Positions 10,651 through 21,031 of a stretch of 28,654 nucleotides of DNA are shown here, piece by piece. The first letter of the stretch is position 1. Every line of letters starts with the position of its first letter. Under the pieces are notes generated by a model. It ran no database searches and was not told the DNA's origin. It saw only the letters and a program-made list of their open reading frames with translations. Location of the stretch: positions 1-28,654 of the IMG/VR virus record IMGVR_UViG_3300028377_000042; one strand, given 5' to 3'. A program made the position numbers and the translations under genes. This DNA comes from a virus.

Positions 10651-12457
10651 AAGTATATCAGAAGTAAATGAAATGCCTATTGAAATTAATGATTATATTG
10701 AGTTCTTAAATGATACGGATGAAACTAGAGATAAAATGGTAACTAAAAACCGTATTGATAAAAATATGGACAAATGAGTTGAAACAATTAATATGTTTCT
10801 AGTCTATCCAGATAAATTAGTTGATATGATGGTTGCTGAAGAATCTACTTTTAATTTATTCTTTGCACAAAGAATAACATTAAGAGCAATGGCAAGACAT
10901 AGACAGTCTTTTCACACTTATTCACGTGGTTTTTCAAAATCATTCCTCGCTTTTTTATCAAGATATATATTTACAATGTTAACACCAAGACATAGATCGT
11001 TTATTGTTGCAGGCAGTAAAAAACAGGCCGCACAGATTGCTAAAGAAAAAGTTGAAGGTGATTTATGGGTTAAGTTCCCGCTATTGGAAAATGAAATGCA
11101 AAAAACACGTAGAGGCGGACAAGTTAAAAACGCTTATGTGCTAGGCGGTGACTATGCTGAATTTAGATTTACGCATGGTGGGGTATTCGACGTTGTAGGT
11201 TCAGGATCTGGTGTTCGTGGTGGACGTAGACACTCAGGTATTTTTGAAGAGGTTATTGACCACGATCCAAGAGAAATTAATGAGCGTATTATTCCGCTAA
11301 TGAATAAAGAAAGAGAAACTCATTTCGGAAAAATTAATCCAAATGAGCCCCATAGTAGTAAAATATTCGTCACAACTGCTGGTTATCAAGGAACATTCGC
11401 TTATGAAAAATTATTGGAAACTGTATGTTATTCGGTTATTGATCCCGATAAATATATGGTATTAGGCGGCTCTTATGAAATACCACTAAGACATGGCCTG
11501 CTTGATGCTCAACAAATGAGAGAAAATATATCATCTCCAAGTTTTGATGATGACTCAATTGATAGAGAGTATCGTTCTAAATGAAGTGGTTCACCAGTAG
11601 GGGCAGCATTTACAACTAATAGAATTGAAGATTTAAGAAAAGTTATTAGAGCTGAAAGAAGAGCCAGAAGCAGAGATGACGGTTCATTTTATGTGGTTAG
11701 CGCCGATATGGCGAAAGATGGTTCAGCAAATACAGCTGTAGTAGTATATAGGGTTTTACCAAAAGACTATTCATTTGTTTACACAACCGTAAACATGTTT
11801 GAAGTAAAAAGTACAAATTATGAGCAAGTATCATTAGAATTGAAAAAAGCAATTGAAGATTATAATGTTAGAATTTTCATTTATGATGCTAACGGTATTG
11901 GCGCCGCACTTAGGGATTGGCTTAATAAAGACCAATTTGACGAAACTTCAAATCAAGTTATTCCGGCTTTAGGAATTATAAACCCTCCTGAAAGTTCTAA
12001 AAGTGATATTAAGAAAACCAAGAAAGATAGAGAGTTATGTTATGAAATTAAAGCAAGCGGGCAAACTGCTGGTAATATTCATAAAATATTCTTTTCTAAA
12101 ATTGGTTCAGGCAGTGTAAGGTTTTTAATTAAAAGCGCAGCTGCAGTTGAAAAATATCAACAATACAAAAATTTCTTATCTGCTTCTTCTGCTAAGAAGA
12201 AACAGAAGTTAAAACCATACTTTGTTATGGATAAATTACAAGAAGAAATGAGAAACTTAGATGTAGTTGATGTTAGCGATAATGTAAATCCAAACCAGTT
12301 AAAAGTAAAAAGAAGAAGTAGTAAAATACAAAAAGACTTCTTTTCCGCAGCTGAATATGGAATTTATGCAGTTCATAATTATATAGAAGTACCTTATTAT
12401 ACTAAAAAACAAAGAAAGAAACGAAATGTAGCAGATTACATAATGCATTCTAACTAG
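10643..12457 (+). CDS. terL: terminase large subunit (TerL), 604 aa
   Basis: The ATP-driven motor and nuclease that packages DNA into proheads through the portal. Reading TGA (10775, 11582) as Trp joins the ATPase and nuclease halves. Visible: a Walker A-like loop SRGFSKSF (94-101), a Walker B/catalytic stretch SGIFEEVID (about 199-206), and the RNase H-like nuclease acids SADMAKDG (D355), FIYDANGIG (D415) and DFFSAAEYG (D565). TTG 10643 is the favoured start because TTGAGTAA overlaps the previous stop exactly as ATGAGTAA does at 18002; ATG 10673 is the alternative. It ends in TAG, followed at 7 bases by AGGAGGTGA of the portal gene. Length is normal for TerL. Confidence 0.92.
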
Positions 12458-12468
12458 GAGGTGAAGTA

Positions 12469-14013
12469 ATGGCAGATGAAATTAAAAATGAAACTTCACA
12501 TCACATAGAGAGAAAAGTTGGAAGTTTTAGAAATTATTCTAAGAAAATGAATAAAGTTTATTCCGGAGAAAGAAGATTAGGGAATAAAATGGAACATACA
12601 ACAATTAGTAGAAGATATTTTAATATAAATACTAAAAATGATTTAGAAAAACTCCTGGAAAGGGCATATACAAATTCTGTAGATGCGGCTGATGTATCAT
12701 CTACACTTGCTAGTTTAGACGCAAACTATAGTAAGATTATCTCATATTTTGCGGATATGTTTTATACTAGATATACTGTTTTACCAATTTTACTAGACAA
12801 GACGAAAGATGTGCAAAGTGAAGAATATATGGAAAAATATAATAATATGATAGAGTCAGTTGATGGAATGAATTTAGAAAGTTTAGTCCCTGAGATTTTA
12901 AAGGAATTATTTATTAAAGGTTCTGTTTATTTTTACGGACAGAAAACCACTTCTAGCAACACAGTTTCAGTATTGATTTTACCAAATGAATATTGTAGAA
13001 CCATTTATAAAACAAATCAAGGTACAAAAGCTATTGAATTTGATACATCATATTTTGATCAATTTATGAAAGAAGATAGAGAAAAAGTCTTTGGAATATT
13101 TCCAAAAGAATTTAAAAAAATATTCGATGAAAATGTGGCAGATAGAGCAACAAATAGGTGAATGCCTTTAGAACCTCGCCATGCAAGTTCTTTATATGTA
13201 AATGACGCAGAAATGCCGCCATTTTTAAAAGCATTAGAGGGAATACTTGAATATGAAGGTTTTAGAGCAAATGAATTAAAACACAGTGATAATAAATTGA
13301 AAAGCATTTTAATTCATAGAATCCCAATTTATGAAGATATGCCAATATTTGAAGTTGAAGAGGTAGCGTCTATTCAAGGGGCTATTAACAAAATCACCAA
13401 GAGACATGATGGCTTAGAAACAATTACAACATTTGGCGAGTCTGAGCTAATAAGATTACAGGAAGAAAGCTCTGTAGAAAACAAACAAATAGGACAATCG
13501 TATAATACTTTATTTAATTCAGCTGGTTTAAACTCAACAATTTTTACAGGTGAAAGTGATAAAGCGTTAGATATAAATCAATCAGCTGATCAAGCTTTTG
13601 TTTGAAAGTACTTGACAGAAATAAATACATATATGAATGTTTTGGTTAATAACTTGTATAAAAGCAAGTTCAAACCGTTCCAAGCCGAAATAAGATTGCT
13701 TCCAATCACAATTGCTAAAGAAGCAGACCAAGTTAAAACTTATCGTGAAAACGCTAGTTTTGGACTAGGAAGAATGGAAGCAGTAGTATCAACAGGTATT
13801 AAGCAAAAACATTTAAGTGACAGAGGCAAATTAGAACATGAACTTGATCTAGATAGTCTATTAAAACCTCTTGCTTCATCGCATACACAAAATGCGGCGA
13901 ACGAAGGAGACCATGACGATGATAGTGGTCGTAATAATGATATAGATGGTCAAGCTGATGATGACTCAGGAACGGGAGACAATAAAGACAGAGGTGAGGA
14001 TAATGCAAATTAA
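12469..14013 (+). CDS. portal protein, 514 aa
   Basis: The dodecameric channel at the capsid vertex through which DNA enters and leaves. Strong AGGAGGTGA before ATG 12469. TGA at 13159 (NRWMPLEPRHASS) and 13603 (FVWKYLTEI) read as Trp, restoring one protein. Portal-like hallmarks are the N-terminal YFADMFYTRYTVLP segment, LPNEYCRTIYK, PRHASSLYV, SILIHRIPIYED and the NSAGLNSTIFTGE loop, followed by a clip/crown C-terminus and an acidic Asp-, Asn- and Gly-rich tail (about residues 470-514). The order TerL-portal-protease supports this. It overlaps the protease gene by 11 bases. Confidence 0.88.
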
Positions 14014-15418
14014 CACAAGCATTCCCGCAGAGATTCAAAAAATTCCTCACAGTTCTTTCAATGAACAAGCAATAAATGAATTTGTAACGCATTGCAAATT
14101 AAAGGTGTTTTATATAGGGGAGACAGCAGATAAAAGAATGTTTACAGAAGACTTTTCAAATAAGTTAATTAAAACATTACCACAAACCCCTGTTGTCGCT
14201 CATTATAGTAAAGAGGACGATGACTTTAAAGCCCATCATGCGGAGCAGTCAATTTATGGATATGTTCCAGAATCTTCTGATATTGAATTTAAAGAAGAGG
14301 ATGGGAATACTTGAGCGTTTACAGATATTGTGTTGTTTACAGGAAGAGAAGATAATATAGGTGAGGTTGCTAATAAAATTATTGGCAAACAACAATCACT
14401 TGAATTAGACCCTAATACGATTGATTACAAATTACACAAAGATGGCAAAGGAAGAATTGAAAAAATTGAATTCTTAGATGGGTCATTAAGTGGAATTAGT
14501 GTCGTTGGAGATAGTGAAAATCCTGCATTTACTGGTTCTGAATTCTTTACTAATAAAGATGATGAATTTAAAGAAATGTTTAAGAATTTTACTAGTAAAA
14601 TTGACGACATGTTTAGGAATTCAAGTAAAAATGGAGGTGTAGAAATGAAATTTTTAGAAAATTTCTCTAAGAAGATCACGCCTAAAATGCATAAGTATCT
14701 TCAAGACACTTATGATGAACTTCAGGCAGAAGTTATTGAAGAGCTATTTAGTCAAAATGAAAATGCAATGTCAGTCCAAGTTGGAACTGATTTTGTAGTT
14801 TATTTAGATTTTAGCGACTATAGCTTTTATAGAGTTAACTACTCAAGAAATGAAGGCGAAGGCGAAGAACCAGACACTATTCAGTTCGATGAACCGGTTT
14901 TAGTTAAACCAAGATATCTTACTGAAAGTGAAATTGATGCGGCAGACTCTATTCGCAGTCAAATGTCATTAAAACAAGATGGAGACGGAAAAACACCAGG
15001 AGCTGAAGAAGATGACAAAACCACACTTACTGAAAGTGAGTTGGAACAAATTGAAGAAGATCGACAAAAACTCGAAGAATACAAAGCAAAAATCGAAGAG
15101 CTAAATACTAGTATTGAAGAAAAAGATACAGTTTTAGACAAGTATAAACTAGAGGAAAAAAGAGAGCTTCTTAAAGAATCAAAAGAATTAGTTAGTGAAG
15201 AAGACTTCAAGTCTATTGAAGAAAAAATCGCTGATTATACAACTGAAGATCTTGAGGTAAAACTAGATGTTGCTATTGCTAAAAAAGTAAGAGCAGAAAG
15301 AAAGAAAGAAAATAGTGATAACTTTACTCCAAGAAACTTTACAAACAGTACAAAAACTAAAAAAGACAGTTTTGATAAATTCGACAATTTTGTCGAAACA
15401 TTCAAAGACAAAGAATAA
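14003..15418 (+). CDS. prohead protease fused to scaffold, 471 aa
   Basis: ATG 14003 has GAGGTGAGG upstream inside the portal gene. TGA 14312 is Trp (NTWAFTDIVLFTG). Residues 1-200 look like a capsid maturation protease domain of the XkdF/prohead-protease kind: FYIGETADKRMFTEDFSNKL, TPVVAHYS, then GSLSGISVVGDSENPAFTG. Catalytic residues are not certain, but a His in the VVAHYS or FKAHHAE region and Ser in the SGISVV region are candidates. Residues 215-471 are acidic and strongly coiled coil (about 330-430), as expected for scaffold. A strong internal start at 14645 would make the scaffold alone. Such protease-scaffold fusions are cut out during head maturation. Confidence 0.8.
14645..15418 (+). 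CDS. nested scaffold protein from an internal start, 257 aa
   Basis: In frame with the protease gene, GGAGGTG (14633-14639) stands 5 bases before ATG 14645, as good a ribosome site as any in this operon. The product MKFLENFSKKITPKMHKYLQ... is the coiled-coil scaffold half. The arrangement matches the lambda C/Nu3 pair, in which a protease gene contains an in-frame scaffold gene. Support is the ribosome site and its exact placement at the domain border. Confidence 0.7.
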   Translation: MKFLENFSKKITPKMHKYLQDTYDELQAEVIEELFSQNENAMSVQVGTDFVVYLDFSDYSFYRVNYSRNEGEGEEPDTIQFDEPVLVKPRYLTESEIDAADSIRSQMSLKQDGDGKTPGAEEDDKTTLTESELEQIEEDRQKLEEYKAKIEELNTSIEEKDTVLDKYKLEEKRELLKESKELVSEEDFKSIEEKIADYTTEDLEVKLDVAIAKKVRAERKKENSDNFTPRNFTNSTKTKKDSFDKFDNFVETFKDKE

Positions 15419-15438
15419 AAAAATAGAGGTGAGAATTA

Positions 15439-15966
15439 ATGAATATTTATGACCTATTACCAGAGTTTAAGGTATTAGAAATAAACAAAATGGTAGCTCT
15501 ACACAATGCGCATAATATCGCACAAGTACCTACTAAAACACAAACAAAAACAGTCGGTGAAACTAAATTCGTTGAAAACGGATATGTATATTTCCTAGAA
15601 GTAGGAGCAGTTAGTGGTGAGCTAGAACTAGTAACACCAACAGACGCGACTTCAAAAGCAACCCCATTCTTAATTTATACAGAGGAACTTTTTGATGGCT
15701 ATAGTGACGAACTTAGACATTATGCAACTGAGTTTGATGCAGATGATGTTGCCTATGTTAGAGGATTAGCAATATATGTAGGTGATGTATTTACAACAAA
15801 TAATATAGACGCTATAGCAACAGGGCTTTATTACCTAGCATCTGACGGATCATTTACAAGCACAGAGCCAGACGTATATACTGGTCCCGTTTTTCACGGA
15901 TTAGCTAGTACACTACCAGACGGAGAAACTGACGCAGTTGAACTAACACTCGTCCGTTTCCAATAA
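15439..15966 (+). CDS. probable head decoration protein, 175 aa
   Basis: ATG 15439 with GAGGTGAG upstream; ends in TAA, 17 bases before the capsid gene. After a short helical start (MNIYDLLPEFKVLEINKMVA) it is beta-rich and acidic (YVYFLEVGAVSGELELVTP, TGLYYLASDGSFTSTEPDVY). Position between scaffold and capsid genes, size and acidity are typical of capsid decoration/stabilisation proteins or capsid accessory proteins. No Trp, no Cys. Family not named with confidence. Confidence 0.65.
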   Translation: MNIYDLLPEFKVLEINKMVALHNAHNIAQVPTKTQTKTVGETKFVENGYVYFLEVGAVSGELELVTPTDATSKATPFLIYTEELFDGYSDELRHYATEFDADDVAYVRGLAIYVGDVFTTNNIDAIATGLYYLASDGSFTSTEPDVYTGPVFHGLASTLPDGETDAVELTLVRFQ

Positions 15967-15983
15967 TAAGAGGTGAATAATAT

Positions 15984-16985
15984 ATGGAATTAAAAACATT
16001 AAAACAACACATTAAAAAAGCTGCATCTATGCAACCAAGTGTAGCAAATTTCAGTGATGCGCAAAGTGCTGCTAAAAACGCCCTTATTAAACATTTTGGC
16101 TTAGAAGATGCTAGCCTTCGTGATATCAGAGAACACAAATATCAAATTTTTAGAATTATTGAAGAAACTATAGATGAAGCTGTTCCTCAAAACATTAAAA
16201 ATAGAACAGGTGATTTTTCAGAAATTAGACAATTCGCTAGAGACGAAAGTGTAACTTTCGACATTAAAACCTCTCATAACTCAAAACGTAGAATGTATAA
16301 AGCAATTCAACGTGGAGCTAGAGGAGGCTCTTATAGAGCATACAAAGTAGATGGATATAACTTACATATGAAAACTCAAACAGAGTCAGTTGGTTATATG
16401 ATTACTCTAGAAGATATCCTAACAGGAAATAGAACTATTCAAGAGCTAGTAACAATTCTTGCAGACGCATGAGTTGAGAAAATCTATGTTGAAGTGTTCC
16501 AAGCACTTTCTACAGCTGCTGCAGCTGCTCCAGATGTAAATCAAATGACTGATTTATCATTAACTGGTGCGTATAACGAATTAGACAAAATCATTAGCAT
16601 TATTAAAGCATATGGACAACCAAGAATTTTAGGTTTTTCTAAGCATATTTCACAACTTGATAATTCAGTTGCAAGTGGAAGTATTTACGCAGAAGATGAC
16701 TTAAATGACATTCGTAATCAAGGGCATGTTGGAAAATACAAAGGAACACCTATTGTAGAGCTTCCTAATTATCTTATTGATGCTACAAATGAAAACTGGT
16801 TATTCAGTGAAGATGTTATGTTTATTCTTCCTGCTAATGAAAAACCTGTTAAAGTAGCTTTCCAAGGAGACAGTTATACAAAAGATACAGAACATACTCA
16901 TGGGGGAGTTCAGTATGATAACCACAGAATGATGGGCGTAACAGTACTGTTTAACAACTCTATTGGTAGCGTAAACTTTTCATAA
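15984..16985 (+). CDS. major capsid protein (HK97-fold), 333 aa
   Basis: The shell protein of the head. ATG 15984 with AGAGGTGA upstream. TGA 16470 is Trp (ILADAWVEKIYVEVFQAL), so the main virion protein cannot be made whole unless UGA is read; a TGG Trp also occurs (ENWLFSED). Visible HK97-like order: N-arm, E-loop-like segment with basic GARGGSYRAYKVDG, spine helix region RTIQELVTILADAWVEKIYV, A-domain with QPRILGFSKHISQLD and GTPIVELPNY, and a C-terminal HGGVQYDNHRMMGVTVLFNN strand typical of this fold. Followed by a hairpin at 17002. Confidence 0.88.
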
Positions 16986-17001
16986 ATAGAAAAATAATAG
17001 C

Positions 17002-17026
17002 CTAGGAGACTTTGCCGGTCTCCTAG
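17002..17026 (+). terminator. hairpin after the capsid gene
   Basis: CTAGGAGAC (17002-17010), 7-nt loop, GTCTCCTAG (17018-17026): a perfect 9-bp stem followed by AATTAT rather than a T-run. It probably acts as a partial terminator or as an mRNA 3'-end stabiliser that raises capsid mRNA over downstream genes. Confidence 0.6.
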
Positions 17027-17053
17027 AATTATAACTACTTAAGGAGTGGTAAA

Positions 17054-17554
17054 ATGGCAAATTTAAAACAACAAATAAAAATTTATAAAAAAGTACCAGG
17101 AACTCTTGCTATGACTTTTAAAGATATTGAGAATTTTCAAAATGAATTAACTTTCTCAATTCCAGCAAAACAAGAATTTAGAAGAATACCAATGAGATAT
17201 GTGGTAACAATGTTTGAGGTTCCTAATACTCTAGAAGGGTATAAAAAAGGACTTTGGAGCATGGACGAAAATGATAAGGAGCAAGTTTTAGAATACGCAA
17301 AAAATGAAGGTCTCTACTTTGAAGAAGATGGGGAACTTGATGAAGCTAGCCAAGAAACAACTTATAGTGCTAAGAAAATTGCGGAATTCCTAAGACTTGG
17401 AAGAATGTTTCAAATCAATGAGATTATTGAAAAAAGCAATCGATCACAAAAGTCTCTGCTTGTAACAGTTGCAAGAGAAAACGTTGATAACTTAACAACT
17501 AAAATCGTAGATACAATAGAGGAAGGTCTACAGGTCTCAATTAAAGGTGATTAA
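17054..17554 (+). CDS. hypothetical structural protein, 166 aa
   Basis: ATG 17054 with AAGGAGTGG upstream. It begins MANLKQQIKIYKKVPGTLAM, has a mixed middle (FRRIPMRYVVTMFEVPNTLE) and a helical C-terminus (KIAEFLRLGRMFQINEIIEK). One TGG Trp. No family recognised. It lies between the capsid and a neck-like gene, so a head-completion or capsid-associated role is inferred from order only. It ends 2 bases before the next ATG. Confidence 0.7.
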   Translation: MANLKQQIKIYKKVPGTLAMTFKDIENFQNELTFSIPAKQEFRRIPMRYVVTMFEVPNTLEGYKKGLWSMDENDKEQVLEYAKNEGLYFEEDGELDEASQETTYSAKKIAEFLRLGRMFQINEIIEKSNRSQKSLLVTVARENVDNLTTKIVDTIEEGLQVSIKGD

Positions 17555-17556
17555 TT

Positions 17557-18009
17557 ATGAAACAATTTGGCTCTTTATATAGTCAAGCGCTAAGTACTTT
17601 AAAAAGCAACACTTTAGCAAATATGACAGATGAGGACATCGAATCTTATCTTTTCAATTTGGCTATAAGAGCTATTGCCTCATTTAAATTTCCTAGAGTT
17701 TCTTTAGATTTTGAAGATACCGTGGAAGGATACGCCTTTACAGAAGAAGTATCTCAAAAGGAAATAAATGTTTTACTTGCTTACATGAAGATGTATTGAT
17801 TAGAACAACAAATTGACGATGAGGAGAGGTTTGAAAACCTATATTACGATAAAGATGTTAAAACATTTTCTAGGGGGAATATGTTAAAAGCATTAAAAGA
17901 TCGCTATGAACTCGCGCAAAAACAAGTAAAAAAAGTAGAATATGATTATTCTAGAACAAGAGATAAAAACGGGATTATTGGATTAGGAAGGATTTACTCT
18001 AATGAGTAA
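17557..18009 (+). CDS. probable head-tail connector (neck) protein, 150 aa
   Basis: TGA 17797 as Trp joins the halves (LLAYMKMYWLEQQIDDEERF). Mostly helical, with an N-terminal segment (ESYLFNLAIRAIASFKFPRV), an EEVSQKEINVLLAYMKMYWL stretch and a DKDVKTFSRGNMLKALKDRY segment. This layout (small helical protein, SxxEIxILAxxMKxYW, then KxFSxxNxLK) is what I associate with neck proteins of Firmicute siphophages just after the capsid; the assignment is from pattern and position, not a search. Ends TAA, overlapping the next ATG by 8 bases (ATGAGTAA). Confidence 0.65.
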
Positions 18010-18850
18010 GTATTCAGTTTTTAAAAACCGTACCGAGGCAGAAAAAGACTCAAACAAAACCCAAAGATCTTTATTTATCTCAGAATCAGCCTCCTCTACT
18101 GAAATTTACCATATAACAGAAGACACATATAAAACAGCAGCATTTGTAAAAGAGCATCGTGAGGGTATGGACCAATCGTTGCTCTTCACATACGCTGATG
18201 AAGAGTTGCCCGTTGAAGCAGGGCACTATATAGAAATAAAAGAAAAAACTTATCTCGTATTTATGGAATACAGACATTCAGCTGAAGAATTTTACAAAAA
18301 ATTTAAGTTAGTTGAGTGTAATGGTGTGATAAAACAAGAAGGAAAAGATGATTTGCCGGCCGCATATTTTGGTAGCTTAAGGTCGTTTATGTCCTTAACG
18401 GGCTCAGATACAAATGGAATAAATTTTTCAGAGTCTACTGAAAAGCCTATTTTACTTACTTCTGATAAAGATTTTTTAAGAAAAGATTATAGATTTATGT
18501 TTATGGATGATATCTATAAAATTTTAACATCAGATTATAAAAGTAATCCAGGTATAGCTTATTTATCAATTAAAGAAGTGCCTTATAATGAGGTCGTTGA
18601 TAACGTTGATAGCGCTGGTAATATTCCAAAACCTTCTCAAAACTATTCTTCTGATTCAGTATACGCAGGTGATGAACTAACCGTTAATACAAATAATGGT
18701 TATTTCGATACTGACGTTAGAGTGGATATAATTAATAGAACATCAGACCAGGTAACCTTCAAGGTACCGTATGGTGTAGATAATTTAATTGTAGGAACTA
18801 AAAATGAATTAGATGAGCTAGCTACAACAGGATATAAGGTTGTGATGTAA
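18002..18850 (+). CDS. hypothetical head-closure or neck structural protein, 282 aa
   Basis: Starts in the 8-base overlap ATGAGTAA with the neck gene, so it is translationally coupled. The N-terminal 110 residues are mixed (including a YIEIKEKTYLVFMEYRH strand pair like small SH3/OB head-closure proteins). The C-terminal 80 residues (VYAGDELTVNTNNGYFDTDV, then NRTSDQVTFKVPYG) look like a beta-sandwich or Ig-like add-on. No Trp. Position between connector and tail terminator suggests head closure. Its stop and the next ATG share an A (TAATG). Confidence 0.6.
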   Translation: MSKYSVFKNRTEAEKDSNKTQRSLFISESASSTEIYHITEDTYKTAAFVKEHREGMDQSLLFTYADEELPVEAGHYIEIKEKTYLVFMEYRHSAEEFYKKFKLVECNGVIKQEGKDDLPAAYFGSLRSFMSLTGSDTNGINFSESTEKPILLTSDKDFLRKDYRFMFMDDIYKILTSDYKSNPGIAYLSIKEVPYNEVVDNVDSAGNIPKPSQNYSSDSVYAGDELTVNTNNGYFDTDVRVDIINRTSDQVTFKVPYGVDNLIVGTKNELDELATTGYKVVM

Positions 18851-19338
18851 TGAAAATATTTTTGAAAATAGAAAGAATGATGTCTCAAATAAAAAGGCAA
18901 ATATTGAAAGATGAAGAAATTAGAAAACTACTGTATTATGGGACTCCAGACGCATTAGAACAAAGCTCTGTTCCCACTCAGGAAGAAATTATTGATTTTA
19001 TTCATTTAAGCAATTATGTTGATAGAAAACAAAATGAAAATCAAAATGCCTTTATAGTTATATACGTAACTGGTGTTGATATTGCTGATGAAATAGCTGA
19101 GACGCAATTCCAAATAGCAGCTTATGCTTGAGAAAACACATCAGTTTTGAATAATGATAAAATTAGAACTTTAAGGTTAATATATAGAATAACAGAAATT
19201 CTAGAAGGAAAAAATCTTAATTTCACTGGTAAAATACATTGTTATGGTGCTACGATAGAGGGCTTTGATAATGGGAATATTGTAGGTTATACTAGTACCT
19301 GAGGAGTTACAGACGATGATGGATTTAACGAATTATAA
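18850..19338 (+). CDS. probable tail terminator/completion protein, 162 aa
   Basis: TGA 19129 (AAYAWENTSVLNN) and 19300 (YTSTWGVTDDDG) read as Trp give a full-length alpha/beta protein of the usual size for tail terminators. N-terminal helix with KRQILKDEEIRKLLYYGTPD, central strand AFIVIYVTGVDIADE, then KIRTLRLIYRITEILEG and a closing strand pair. The layout (RKLLYY near the N-terminus, mid-protein strand, a helix in an IRxLRxIxxI context) resembles tail-completion proteins that cap the tube before head joining. The C-terminus overlaps the next gene by 23 bases. Confidence 0.65.
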
Positions 19339-20086
19339 CCATAATTTGACAGAAGAGGCGCTACTTGTCAATTTACCAATTTTTATAGAGTCTCAAGAAA
19401 GAGACATAAAAATAAGAATACCTACCTATAGAGATACATTAGAGCATTATAACTTTAATATATTTTTGTCAATACTTAGCGTAGAGTATAAAAAATTAGC
19501 GCAATATAAAAAAGAGCTTCCCTTTGCATTTAAAAATAGAGCAGAGCTAATACGTGGACTTGCACTTTGGTCATCGTATAAGGAAATTATCCAACACTAT
19601 ATGGAAAAATATATTGAAGGAATACAATTTCACAAATTAAAAGCTGAAATAGATGAAGTCAAATTGACTTCTGAAGAATTTGAGCTTATTGCTGACATCT
19701 TGCTTATTGGATTAGCTGTAAGAAGCTATGATTTTGGAGATAATGGCTCCGATAAAGAAGATAATTTTGAACAAGAAACAAAGAATGAAAAGATTAGGCA
19801 AATGCTTCAAAAAGAAAAAGAGGCAAAACAAAAAGTGCTAGCCGCTAAACAGAAAGAAGCCAAAAATAGCGGCAACAAGGTAACAATGGAAAAATACATT
19901 ATGAGTACTATATATACATTTGGAGTTAGTTTGCAAGAGCTTTATAATTCTAACCCTTATACTATTTTCTGGTATTTTAGAAACGTACAATTAATAGATA
20001 TTCATAAAGTAAATCAAATTGCTGCTGGAAATGGTTTATTATCTGATAAGAAAGGTAGTAAATATAAAGGCATATTACAATATTAG
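19316..20086 (+). CDS. hypothetical tail-region protein, 256 aa
   Basis: ATG 19316 with GAGGAG 9 bases upstream, inside the end of the terminator gene; TAG stop. Mostly helical and charged, with a Lys- and Glu-rich coiled-coil stretch (about 150-185, NEKIRQMLQKEKEAKQKVLA) and a C-terminal part with LYNSNPYTIFWYFRNVQLID, KVNQIAAGNGLL. Both Trp are TGG. It is not recognised; its place just before the tail tube and its helical nature would allow an assembly-chaperone or neck role. Confidence 0.65.
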   Translation: MMDLTNYNHNLTEEALLVNLPIFIESQERDIKIRIPTYRDTLEHYNFNIFLSILSVEYKKLAQYKKELPFAFKNRAELIRGLALWSSYKEIIQHYMEKYIEGIQFHKLKAEIDEVKLTSEEFELIADILLIGLAVRSYDFGDNGSDKEDNFEQETKNEKIRQMLQKEKEAKQKVLAAKQKEAKNSGNKVTMEKYIMSTIYTFGVSLQELYNSNPYTIFWYFRNVQLIDIHKVNQIAAGNGLLSDKKGSKYKGILQY

Positions 20087-20099
20087 AGGTGATTAATAT

Positions 20100-20921
20100 A
20101 TGGCAAGTTTAGTAGATCATTTTAATGATAAGTTTGGTATTGTTACGGTTTTAGACGCAACATTCTATAATACTGATGACGATACTCCACTCATTGAATT
20201 CGATACCCTTACTGTTTCAAATATTTCAGCAGAAGGGGAACAAAAAGAAATTAGAGGTGGCCAAGGTGCGGACCTATTAATGCAATATGATTACGGTCGT
20301 AAAGCAGAGATAGAGATTACAGACGCATTACTATCAATGGATTCTTTACAAAAACTATGAGGTTCAGATGACCCCATTAATGAATTTCAGTATTACGGTA
20401 AAGAAAAATTTGAAGCCGAGTTAATAGATTCAGACGGAATAGTTACTGTAAATGGTGTACCTACAGATAAAGACTCTTCAACTTTAACAGTTAATAAGGC
20501 AATTATTATGAAAGAAGACGAGACAGGGATGGACCAAGAACTAACAATAACTACTGGTGATGATTTTTCTGGAGTAGAAGAAGCACTTGAAAGTGGAGGC
20601 TTTTCAGTAACAAACTCAACTGTTAAAAGAAATGTTATTGTATACTTCAAAGAAGCTTCTGGGGAAGATAGTAAACAATTAACATTAACAACAGATAACT
20701 TCCCAGACACTGTTCACTTTGTCGGTACAACATTTGTTATCGACCAAAGAACAGGTAAAAGAAAAATGATGAACATTGAAATCCCTAAGTTAAAACTTGG
20801 GTCTGGCTTTGAATTCACATTAGAGGCTGAAGGAGATGCTTCAACATTTGACTTCTCTGGAGTTGCATTATCAAACGACGGTGACTTAATTAAAATGCAA
20901 TATCTTGGAGACGTTGACTAA
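20100..20921 (+). CDS. major tail tube protein, 273 aa
   Basis: AGAGGTGA before ATG 20100. TGA 20358 is Trp (LQKLWGSDDPINEF). The N-terminal half has the pattern seen in tail-tube proteins of related Firmicute phages: LTVSNISAEGEQKEIRGGQG, ADLLMQYDYGRKAEIEITDA, LLSMDSLQKLWG. The rest is beta-rich, with a probable inserted Ig-like segment (about 130-190), ending MQYLGDVD. It would polymerise into the tail tube. It is followed by a strong terminator and a fresh promoter, so it ends the first late transcript, which gives high expression. No sheath gene is next to it. Confidence 0.82.
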
Positions 20922-20935
20922 GTTAACAATTGATC

Positions 20936-20966
20936 AAAGACCTATTTAATTATAGGTCTTTTTTTT
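20936..20966 (+). terminator. strong rho-independent terminator after the tube gene
   Basis: AAAGACCTAT (20936-20945), 6-nt loop, ATAGGTCTTT (20952-20961), T-run to 20966. A 10-bp stem and about eight T. Confidence 0.93.
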
Positions 20967-20978
20967 ATAACTTAAAAA

Positions 20979-21007
20979 TTGACTATTAATACATTTTATG
21001 TTATAAT
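20979..21007 (+). promoter_or_regulatory. promoter of the tail/tape-measure transcript
   Basis: TTGACT (20979-20984), 17 bases, TATAAT (21002-21007). It is the only near-consensus plus-strand promoter in the virion region and restarts transcription after the terminator. Confidence 0.88.
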
Positions 21008-21031
21008 TATATTATAGTGGAGGTGTTGCAA

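Noticed and set aside
18086-18900. Minus-strand ORFs opposite the virion genes (also 14425, 20393, 25687, 26764, 27250, 27760)
   Set aside because: They are antisense shadows, Ser- and Leu-rich, without ribosome sites, opposite genes with clear homology or coupling.
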